Assembly: GCA_013002645.1 (NCBI GenBank)
Contig: JABDJF010000295.1
Coordinates: 1 to 9,305 of the forward strand
Direction of reading: 5' to 3'
DNA: 9,305 bases
DNA from: Myxococcales bacterium
GTDB lineage: Bacteria > Myxococcota_A > Polyangia > Polyangiales > Houyiibacteriaceae
How positions within the stretch are numbered: the first letter of the stretch is position 1; every line of letters begins with the position of its first letter. The notes beneath the pieces were generated by a model, which saw only the letters and a program-made list of their open reading frames with translations, searched no databases and had not been told where the DNA came from. The position numbers were made by a program, and so were the translations under genes. Of this stretch, positions 1-5,870 are shown one piece after another.

Positions 1-741
1 ATTCAGGACGCTGAGGGTCGTCATCACCCTGACCTGGCTGCAGTGACAGCCGAAGCGAATGTCGCTGCTGTGCAACCAGGTGAACGGCATGCCGTCGAAG
101 ATCTGCTCGACCAACCGAGACGGGGAGCTGTCGGACGCTTGCAGGCGATCGCGGATCTCGACGAAGTCTTCTAGGCGTCTGGTCATGGTCTCCATGGCGG
201 CCTCTGCTTCCGCGGCCTCTGGAAGGAGTTGCACGACGTAGCCGCCCGCCGCGGGATGCTGTCCTCCCACCGCCGAACCCAGGGAAATCATCGATACGAT
301 TTGCTCCGATAACTGCATGTAACGCATGAACCCCTCGGAGAGATTCCCGCTTTCGGGCACCTGGACGACCCCGCGGTGCAGATCCGAGTTCGGGAGCGTT
401 CTCATCATTTGTAGCGTTGCTTGCGTCTTGCGGAGGTCGGCAGGAGCTTCTCCGGACCCTTTTTGGAAGAGTCCACGTGTCCAGCCGTCCGGGTGCGAGT
501 CGGCGACCAGCTGTCCGGCCTCCTCGTCGAAGCGCACGATGCACTGCACGCGGAGCGAAGGCGCCATCGTCTCCCGGTAGAGCACCGATGCGGTCAGCAA
601 ATCGGCCATATCCTGAGCGGCCAGCCCGGACAGCTCTTGGGCCGAAATCACGGCTTGGGCGGTGTCGGTCGTACGGGCGGCGACGATCCGAAAAGCCCCG
701 TCGTTGGTCATGGCTCGCACTACCGAGTCAGTTTCGGGCAT
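1..741 (-). CDS. hslO: Hsp33 family redox-regulated chaperone (partial; C-terminus beyond left edge)
   Basis: Translating the minus strand from the ATG at 741-739 gives an open frame of 247 codons that runs off the left edge. It reads as Hsp33. There is an N-terminal core with LLTASVLYRETMAPSLRVQC near residues 48-67, then a segment around residues 140-185 containing FMRYMQLSEQ and AAGGYVVQLLPEA. The first half of the zinc site is Cys-His-Cys at residues 232-234, followed by SQVRV. The spacing from the start to this CxC equals that of E. coli Hsp33 (Cys232/Cys234), which supports the ATG chosen. The second CxxC pair lies outside the window. Hsp33 is a cytoplasmic holdase; in the known family, oxidation releases zinc and unfolds the C-terminal switch. 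An AGAGGA ribosome-binding site sits just upstream (745-750). The gene is divergent from isocitrate dehydrogenase. Confidence 0.9.
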   Translation of the reverse strand, partial: MPETDSVVRAMTNDGAFRIVAARTTDTAQAVISAQELSGLAAQDMADLLTASVLYRETMAPSLRVQCIVRFDEEAGQLVADSHPDGWTRGLFQKGSGEAPADLRKTQATLQMMRTLPNSDLHRGVVQVPESGNLSEGFMRYMQLSEQIVSMISLGSAVGGQHPAAGGYVVQLLPEAAEAEAAMETMTRRLEDFVEIRDRLQASDSSPSRLVEQIFDGMPFTWLHSSDIRFGCHCSQVRVMTTLSVLN

Positions 742-779
742 GTTTCCTCTTGAAGCGCATTGGCGAAAGTTTGGCAAGC

Positions 780-802
780 GCTACTCTTGGGCCGGGAGTA
801 GC
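780..802 (+). promoter_or_regulatory. Inverted repeat overlapping the isocitrate dehydrogenase ribosome-binding site
   Basis: A perfect 7-bp inverted repeat lies directly before the ATG at 805. The left arm GCTACTC is at 780-786, the right arm GAGTAGC at 796-802, with a 9-base loop between them. The Shine-Dalgarno-like GGGAG (794-798) falls at the loop end and in the right arm, so an RNA hairpin would partly sequester it. Two additional U-G pairs could extend the stem inward. It could act as a translational switch or as a DNA operator for the divergent pair, or it could be chance. The repeat is seen directly; its function is inferred. Confidence 0.35.
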
Positions 803-804
803 AA

Positions 805-1836
805 ATGACAACGCACCAAATCGTTCTCATCCCGGGCGACGGAATCGGCCCGGAAGTCGCGGCAGCGACAACCCGGGTCCTCCAGGCGGCAGGGGCCCCG
901 CTCGCATGGGTCGAGCATCACGCCGGGCTGGCCGCGCTCGAGACGCTTGGCGAGGTATTGCCGGAGGCGACCCTCGACGCGGTTCGGGAACACGGGCTCG
1001 CGCTCAAGGGGCCGTGCACGACGCCGGTGGGCAAAGGCTTCACCTCCGTCAACGTTCAGCTTCGCAAGCGGCTCGACCTCTACGCTGCCGTCCGTCCGGT
1101 TCGCAACTTGCCCGGCATCGAGACGAGGTACCAAGACGTCGACCTCGTCGTGATTCGGGAAAACACCGAAGGACTCTACAGCGGTATCGAAAACGAAGTC
1201 ACCAAGGGCGTCGTGACGAGCCTCAAGGTCGCGACCGAGGCGGCGTCACGGCGGATCGCCCGCTGGGCTTTTCAATACGCGCGCGACCGCGGCCGAAAGA
1301 AGGTCACGGTGATGCACAAAGCCAACATCATGAAGTTGACCGATGGGATGTACATCCGCTGTGCCCGTGAGATTCGAGACGAAGAAGGATTCACCGACAT
1401 CGAATATGAAGAGGTCATCATCGATGCCGGTTGCATGAAGTTGGTGCAAGACCCAACGCAGTTTGACGTCCTCTTGTTGGAGAATCTCTATGGCGACGTG
1501 CTGAGCGACCTTTGTGCGGGCTTCGTCGGCGGCCTGGGGGTGATTCCAGGCGCGAACATCGGTGAGCAATACGCCGTGTTCGAAGCGGTCCACGGTTCGG
1601 CGCCCGACATTGCGGGGAAGGGCGTTGCAAACCCGCTTGCCTTAATCATGTCTGCGGTGATGTTGCTCAACCACATTGCCGATACCCGCGGCGACGAGAC
1701 CTGTCGGGAGTCGGCCGGGCGAGTTCGCGAGGCCTACAACGAGGCCTTGGCCGACGGTCAAAAGACGAGGGACCTCGGAGGCACGCTCGACACCGAAGGA
1801 TTTGCCTCCGCGGTCATCGAGCGAATGGAAAGCTAG
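805..1836 (+). CDS. icd: NAD-dependent isocitrate dehydrogenase (IDH3-like)
   Basis: This cytoplasmic enzyme oxidatively decarboxylates isocitrate to 2-oxoglutarate in the TCA cycle. The 343-residue protein is a full-length member of the isocitrate/isopropylmalate dehydrogenase superfamily. It starts with the nucleotide-fold signature IPGDGIGPEV (9-18). Substrate-binding residues include Ser81, Asn83 and Arg87 in TSVNVQLRK, then Arg97, and Arg118 in IRENTEG. Tyr125 and Lys172 (HKANIMK) are in the catalytic positions, and metal-site aspartates are Asp207, Asp231 (NLYGD) and Asp235. The cofactor loop reads HGSAPDIAG (263-271). Asp268-Ile269 replaces the Lys-Tyr of NADP enzymes, which indicates NAD use. 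The serine motif favours isocitrate over isopropylmalate. GGGAG six bases before the ATG supports the start. No TCA-cycle gene is adjacent. Homoisocitrate or a related substrate cannot be fully excluded. Confidence 0.9.
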   Translation: MTTHQIVLIPGDGIGPEVAAATTRVLQAAGAPLAWVEHHAGLAALETLGEVLPEATLDAVREHGLALKGPCTTPVGKGFTSVNVQLRKRLDLYAAVRPVRNLPGIETRYQDVDLVVIRENTEGLYSGIENEVTKGVVTSLKVATEAASRRIARWAFQYARDRGRKKVTVMHKANIMKLTDGMYIRCAREIRDEEGFTDIEYEEVIIDAGCMKLVQDPTQFDVLLLENLYGDVLSDLCAGFVGGLGVIPGANIGEQYAVFEAVHGSAPDIAGKGVANPLALIMSAVMLLNHIADTRGDETCRESAGRVREAYNEALADGQKTRDLGGTLDTEGFASAVIERMES

Positions 1837-4412
1837 TCGTTCGTCCCTCGAACGCCGCCGCTTCCACCAGCGACGCGCAGGAGTGGTGGGAGGACGACGA
1901 GGGTGGCGACCAGACAGCCGCCGATCGTGACGGCGATGAGCTCGCCGAAGTTTCGGACGGGCACGAAAGAGCTCAACAGCAGAACCGAGAAGCCAGCCAT
2001 CAAGGTGACGCAGGAGATCACGATGGCACGGCCGGTGCCTCGCGCCGCCCGCACCAACGCAGCTTCACGTCCGATGCCGTGCTGCATCTCTTCGCGGAAT
2101 CGCGCCAGAACGTGAATGGTGCCATTGACCGCGAGGCCGAGGCTGATCGAGAAGATGATGACGGTCGAGACGTTCAGAGGGATCTCGCGCCAGACCATAT
2201 AGGCCATCGTTGCAATCAAGGGGATCAAGTTGGGCGGGATGCTCAGCAAGCCCAGCCGAATGCTGCGGAAGAAGAACGCGAGCAACAAAAAGATGATCAC
2301 GACGGCAACGAAGAGGCTTCCGAGCAGGTCATTGACGACCGCCGCTTGCCCGCGCGAGCCTGTGTAGGCTTCACCGGTGTACGACACAGTCACCGTGTCG
2401 TCGCCCCGGAGGCTGCCTTCGATGACGTTCTCGAGGATGTCGAGGAAGCGCATCGTCGCCTGTGCGCCGACGTCCCGCAGCTTGAATTGGATGCGCGCCC
2501 GCTTGCCGTCTTCGGTCAGCCACGCGCTGAGCGGGCTGGGCTGACGCTGGCTCATCATCGTGACTAGGCCCTTTACCTGCTTTTTGCTTTTGAAGAACTC
2601 CGAGCGAACCGTCGGGTCATCGGCCAGGAGCGCGTAGGACTCTCGAAGCATGTCGCCGTAGCTCAGGCTTCGGATGACTTCTGGGCGAAGGGCCGCCCAG
2701 TTCCGGATGCGCTGGATCTTCTGGACCATCTTCGGGTCCATGAAGTGGTCTTCTTCGGTGCTGACCAGGACGACCTCGAGCGGACGGACGCCTGCAAGCT
2801 TCTCTTCGATCAACACAGTGGTCGTGTAGACGGGGTCGGTTTCGTCGAACTGGTCGAGCAAGGCGTGGTCGACGGTGATCTGGCTTGCGACGTACGCTGC
2901 GCCGGCTGTGAACAACGCGGTCACGCCAAGCACCGCCCAGCGCCAACGAAGCAGCTTCGCGACCAGCCCAGTGGTCACGTTGGTGAACATGCTCGTTCGT
3001 TCCCGGCGAACGTCGGAGCGCTTCGGTGGGCTGACCCAGGTGAGGATCGCGGGGACGAAGGTGATGATGACGACGTACGAGACCATGACGCCGAGACCGG
3101 ATGTGATCCCGAAGTGTCGCAGCATCACCGTCTTCGAGACCACGAGTGAGCCGAGGCCGGCGGCAGTGGTCGCGGAGGTCAGCATGCAGGCCACTGCGAT
3201 CGACCGGACCGTCCGTCGACCCGCGGCCTTCCGGTCCGGGTCGTCGTCCGCGTGCACCTCGTCGCGATAGCGTTGAATCAAATGCGTCGCGTCGCTGATG
3301 CCGATGATAATCAGCAGCGGCACGATCACGTTGTTCAGGATGTTCATCGGCTCACCGAAGAGCCCCATTGCGCCCACCGTCACCAGTGCGGTGATGGCGA
3401 CCGCCCCAAGCGGAAGCAAGACGCCTGGAATCCATCGAAACGACAGGGTCAAGAGAATCAGGCAAACCAAGACCGTCAAGGGAATCAGGCGCAGGTTGTC
3501 CGCTCGCATCTTGCTGACGATGACACTCCGAAGATAGGGGAGGCCGCCGACGTGTACATCGACGTCTTGGAACTCAGGTCGCTCGAGCGATTCCCGGAGG
3601 TCGTCCATCGCCGCACGCATCTCTTTGGGGTCGAGCTCGGGCAACTGGAGGGCGATGCCCGCCACCGTGTGGTCCTCGTCGATCAACCGTCCTACCAGAA
3701 GAGGACTGCTAGAGATCGCGCCTGCCAGCTCGATGGCCTCTTCTTCGGTGACCTCCGTCCCTTCGACGATCGGGTCGGTCTGAAGCTCCGCCGACAAGGC
3801 GGGTCCCACCTCTGCAATGCCGCCGCGGAAGCGGTCGGGGTCGCTTTCGATGATGTCGAGAAGCGCGTTGAACGAGGCGTCTGCGAGATCCCCCTGCGCA
3901 TCGGACGGGTCTTCCGACTCGTCGAGCGAATCGAGATCGTCGAGATCGTCGAGATCATCGAGGTCGCCTTCGTCGCCCGGCCCGCCGACCTCCTGTAGGC
4001 CGTCCAGCTCATCCAGCTCGCCAGGGGCATCGTCGGACGCGGCTTTGACCCGGCGGGGCATGTTCAAGGTCGTGATGCCCGCGACCTTCTCGACCCAGGG
4101 CTTCTCTTCGAAGTAGAGCGAGATATCGTGGATCTGCTGAAGCGTGTCCCGGGAGAGGACATCGTCGGCCTCGACCAGGATGAGGACGGCCTCTCGCCGT
4201 TTCCCGAACCACTCCTCGAAGCGCTGCTGGATCAGCGCGTACTCTTCACCCTCGAACGAGGACAGAAGGCTTTCCGGCGCCGGATCGGCCGTCAACTTCG
4301 GGATTTGAGTCGCGAAGGCGACCGTCACCAGCACCGAGACCCAGACGACCAGCTTGCTGCGCTCCGTGACGAGCTTGGCAAGCCAATCTAAGGTTTGCTT
4401 GCGTCGGGACAC
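1833..4412 (-). CDS. RND superfamily exporter (MMPL/SSD-like, COG1033 type)
   Basis: The 859-residue inner-membrane protein has the duplicated RND plan. TM1 is at about 21-37, followed by a large periplasmic loop and TM2-TM6 between about 308 and 460. TM7 is at about 490-510, followed by a second periplasmic loop and TM8-TM12 between about 697 and 845. The two halves carry related TM4 signatures, GISDATHLIQRYRDE (371-385) and GLAVNGTIHVLARFREE (759-775). RND proteins of this type use proton-motive force to move lipids or other hydrophobic molecules. No adaptor or outer-membrane channel gene is adjacent, so the substrate is unknown. An acidic, lysine- and arginine-free insert at about 124-193 lies in the first periplasmic loop. 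The start is GTG with only a weak AGG upstream and no alternative nearby. The stop overlaps the isocitrate dehydrogenase stop in one CTAG. Confidence 0.85.
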   Translation of the reverse strand: MSRRKQTLDWLAKLVTERSKLVVWVSVLVTVAFATQIPKLTADPAPESLLSSFEGEEYALIQQRFEEWFGKRREAVLILVEADDVLSRDTLQQIHDISLYFEEKPWVEKVAGITTLNMPRRVKAASDDAPGELDELDGLQEVGGPGDEGDLDDLDDLDDLDSLDESEDPSDAQGDLADASFNALLDIIESDPDRFRGGIAEVGPALSAELQTDPIVEGTEVTEEEAIELAGAISSSPLLVGRLIDEDHTVAGIALQLPELDPKEMRAAMDDLRESLERPEFQDVDVHVGGLPYLRSVIVSKMRADNLRLIPLTVLVCLILLTLSFRWIPGVLLPLGAVAITALVTVGAMGLFGEPMNILNNVIVPLLIIIGISDATHLIQRYRDEVHADDDPDRKAAGRRTVRSIAVACMLTSATTAAGLGSLVVSKTVMLRHFGITSGLGVMVSYVVIITFVPAILTWVSPPKRSDVRRERTSMFTNVTTGLVAKLLRWRWAVLGVTALFTAGAAYVASQITVDHALLDQFDETDPVYTTTVLIEEKLAGVRPLEVVLVSTEEDHFMDPKMVQKIQRIRNWAALRPEVIRSLSYGDMLRESYALLADDPTVRSEFFKSKKQVKGLVTMMSQRQPSPLSAWLTEDGKRARIQFKLRDVGAQATMRFLDILENVIEGSLRGDDTVTVSYTGEAYTGSRGQAAVVNDLLGSLFVAVVIIFLLLAFFFRSIRLGLLSIPPNLIPLIATMAYMVWREIPLNVSTVIIFSISLGLAVNGTIHVLARFREEMQHGIGREAALVRAARGTGRAIVISCVTLMAGFSVLLLSSFVPVRNFGELIAVTIGGCLVATLVVLPPLLRVAGGSGGVRGTND
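3931..3966 (-). repeat. Four-copy 9-bp minisatellite within the RND exporter gene
   Basis: Four tandem 9-base units, TCGAGATCG-like on the plus strand, occur at 3931, 3940, 3949 and 3958. The first two are identical; the third and fourth each differ by one base. On the coding strand they encode an Asp-Leu-Asp run (about residues 150-161) within a longer acidic stretch. The unit length is a multiple of three, so copy-number change would keep the reading frame. A looser two-copy repeat around GTCCAGCTC (4002-4019) encodes the neighbouring GELDELDGL. Confidence 0.85.
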
Positions 4413-4417
4413 GGGCC

Positions 4418-4446
4418 TGTATGCCTGGTAGGAGCGGGTCTCGCAA
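4418..4446 (-). promoter_or_regulatory. Weak candidate promoter for the RND exporter
   Basis: On the minus strand TTGCGA (4446-4441) and CATACA (4423-4418) are separated by exactly 17 bases, giving about 4/6 and 3/6 matches to sigma70 boxes. The -10 element ends only five bases before the GTG start. If used, transcription would begin at or near the start codon, giving a leaderless or almost leaderless mRNA, in keeping with the poor ribosome-binding site. The boxes are weak and could be chance. Confidence 0.25.
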
Positions 4447-4462
4447 GGTTCCTGTGACCGGC

Positions 4463-4491
4463 TTGACAGCCCCCTGGGGCGGGGCTACCAC
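4463..4491 (+). promoter_or_regulatory. Sigma70-type promoter for rpsT
   Basis: A perfect -35 box TTGACA (4463-4468) is followed by a 17-base spacer and the -10-like TACCAC (4486-4491, 3/6 match). The expected start point near 4498 gives a leader of about 20 bases with the ribosome-binding site at 4504-4510. The GC-rich sequence after the -10 box resembles the discriminators of growth-rate-controlled ribosomal promoters. The spacer contains a perfect 6-bp inverted repeat, AGCCCC (4468-4473) and GGGGCT (4481-4486), spanning the gap between the boxes. Confidence 0.6.
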
Positions 4492-4518
4492 GCGCGTCCC
4501 TACGGGGAGGATATTCGA

Positions 4519-4779
4519 GTGGCCAACCACGCCTCAGCAAAAAAGAGAGTCCGCCAGACGATCAAGCGAACCGCGCGCAACCGTCACATCCGCACCAATG
4601 TGCGTAGCTGTGTGAAGCGCGTCCGGGCCGCCATCGAGACCGGTGATGCCGTAGCGGCGAAGAAGGCGCTCATCGAAGCCGTCAGCCGCATCGACGGCGC
4701 GGTGTCGAAGGGCATCTATCACCGCAAGACCGGTTCGCGGTACATCGCCAGGCTGACCCACCAGGTCAACGCCCTCTAG
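4519..4779 (+). CDS. rpsT: 30S ribosomal protein S20
   Basis: The 86-residue, Lys/Arg-rich protein is typical of S20 in length and sequence. It begins MANHASAKKRVRQ, has a central helix-forming segment around RAAIETGDAVAAKKALIEAV (36-55), and then SKGIYHRKTGSRYIARLTHQ followed by VNAL. S20 is a primary 16S rRNA-binding protein of the small subunit, built as a three-helix bundle. The start is GTG at 4519, preceded by a strong GGGGAGG (4504-4510) eight bases upstream. The non-AUG start recalls E. coli rpsT, which uses UUG and is autoregulated in translation; whether that applies here is unknown. The gene stands alone with its own promoter, divergent from the RND exporter and convergent with holA. 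No hairpin-plus-T-tract terminator is visible in the 86 bases after the stop. Confidence 0.97.
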   Translation: MANHASAKKRVRQTIKRTARNRHIRTNVRSCVKRVRAAIETGDAVAAKKALIEAVSRIDGAVSKGIYHRKTGSRYIARLTHQVNAL

Positions 4780-4833
4780 AGCTGAGCTCCGGCTCCGTCG
4801 CGATTTCGTGCCGCTCGGCCTCGAGTCGACCTG

Positions 4834-4869
4834 GTCCGTCAAGTCCGTCAAGTCCGTCAAGTCCGTCAA
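4834..4869. repeat. Four perfect copies of a 9-bp tandem repeat spanning the holA stop
   Basis: The unit GTCCGTCAA (plus strand) is repeated exactly four times, starting at 4834, 4843, 4852 and 4861. The holA stop codon (TGA, 4868-4866 on the minus strand) is in the copy nearest the gene. Because the unit is nine bases, every copy carries a TGA in the same frame, giving four stops spaced nine bases apart. Array contraction or expansion would therefore leave the HolA C-terminus unchanged. The array sits in the rpsT/holA convergent junction. Confidence 0.9.
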
Positions 4870-5867
4870 GGAGCGTCCGCACAGAGCTCCAGCACGGCAT
4901 CCTCGAGGACGAGGTCCGGCGGGCGCTTGCTACTCTTGAGCGCGCGATCGGTTTCTGCGATCAGCTCGAAGGCGTTTCCCAGGCTGTCGGCGGTGAATCG
5001 GCGTGCCGACTCGGTGAGGTCACCCGCTTTGAAAGGAGGGGCCCCGGCGCGCTTTGCCGCTTCTTGGGGCCGGAGGCCCTCCGAGAGGGCTTCGCGCATG
5101 CGGGCAACGATTCGGAGCTGTCGAGCGACCATGGCGAGAAGCCGCAGCGGCGGCTCTCGATCGTCGAGGAGTGACTGGGCCGCAGCCATGCCTTTGCGAC
5201 GGTCCTTGAGCCCGATCGCATCGACCAGACTCCAAATCGATTCGACACGAACCCGGGTGACACAGGTCATGACGGCCTCGGCGTCGATCCGCTGGCCTGC
5301 GCCTACGAAGAGCGAGAGGCGTTCCATCGCGTCGTCGATCGCTGCGAGGTCGTCGCCGACCGCATCGAGCAGCGCCTCGATCGCCTGCGGGGCGATGCCA
5401 TGCTCGCGAGCCTTTGCCTCGGCGCGGATGAACTCCCGAAGTCCGGCGCCGCGAAGAGGCTTGGCGTCGACGAGATAGCCTTTCTTTTTTGCGGCCTTGG
5501 CGAGCTTGGCGCGCCCGTCGAGCTTGGTGGCCGTCATCAGAAAACAGGTCGATTCGTTTGGATCGTCCAGGTACGCGGCGAGATTCGTTTGCTCGGTGGG
5601 CGTCATGGCGTCGACGTGGCGCAGCAAGACGAGACGTGTATCGGCCATCATCGGAAGGGTCCGTGCCGCGGCGATCACCCGCGCTGCATCGAGCCCTTTG
5701 CCGTCGAAAACCTCGATGTTGAAGCCCGGGGCGCCCATCGAGTCGACCGCCTTGCGCACTGCGTCGACCGCGCGCTCGATCAGCAGGCGTTCGGTCCCGA
5801 CCAGAAGATAGACTGCGTCGAGGGAGCCCTTCGAGGCTCGCTTGGTGACATCATTGAGGCTTGGCAC
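4866..5867 (-). CDS. holA: DNA polymerase III subunit delta
   Basis: HolA is the clamp-opening wrench of the replicative clamp loader: it binds the beta clamp and cracks one interface. The 333-residue protein matches the family in length and plan. It starts with YLLVGTERLLIERAVDAVR (20-38), the non-ATP-binding counterpart of the AAA+ core. LPMMADTRLVLL (71-82) forms the clamp-binding region. GDDLAAIDDAMERLSLFVG (171-189) marks the second domain, and VESIWSLVDAIGLKDRRKG with PPLRLLAMVARQLR the C-terminal collar domain. No Walker A motif is present, as expected for delta. Met73-Met74 occupy the positions of E. coli Leu73-Phe74. The start is GTG without a clear ribosome-binding site, three bases after the stop of the upstream secreted-protein gene, which suggests translational coupling. 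Confidence 0.93.
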   Translation of the reverse strand: MPSLNDVTKRASKGSLDAVYLLVGTERLLIERAVDAVRKAVDSMGAPGFNIEVFDGKGLDAARVIAAARTLPMMADTRLVLLRHVDAMTPTEQTNLAAYLDDPNESTCFLMTATKLDGRAKLAKAAKKKGYLVDAKPLRGAGLREFIRAEAKAREHGIAPQAIEALLDAVGDDLAAIDDAMERLSLFVGAGQRIDAEAVMTCVTRVRVESIWSLVDAIGLKDRRKGMAAAQSLLDDREPPLRLLAMVARQLRIVARMREALSEGLRPQEAAKRAGAPPFKAGDLTESARRFTADSLGNAFELIAETDRALKSSKRPPDLVLEDAVLELCADAP

Positions 5868-5870
5868 GGT

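Noticed and set aside
417..1370. Plus-strand open frame of 317 codons over hslO and icd
   Set aside because: It is antisense to hslO and out of frame with icd, crosses the intergenic region, and its Arg/Pro/Ser-rich translation is typical of a shadow frame.
805..1836. 3-isopropylmalate dehydrogenase (leuB) identity
   Set aside because: The TSVNVQLRK substrate motif and HGSAPDIAG loop fit NAD isocitrate dehydrogenase, and no leucine-pathway gene is adjacent.
2079..3998. Plus-strand open frames (2079-2567 and 3252-3998) opposite the RND exporter
   Set aside because: Their charged Asp/Arg/Gln-rich translations mirror the hydrophobic sense codons, and neither has a family signature.
4780..4833. 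Possible intrinsic terminator after rpsT (GAGCTGAGCTC and GAGC-TCCG-GCTC pairings)
   Set aside because: The first dyad has a one-base centre and cannot fold as a hairpin, the second has only a 4-bp stem, and no T-tract follows on either strand.
4834..4869. Repeated TTGACG on the minus strand as a set of -35 boxes
   Set aside because: It recurs simply because of the 9-bp repeat, points away from holA toward the rpsT antisense strand, and has no -10 partner in the GC-rich flank.
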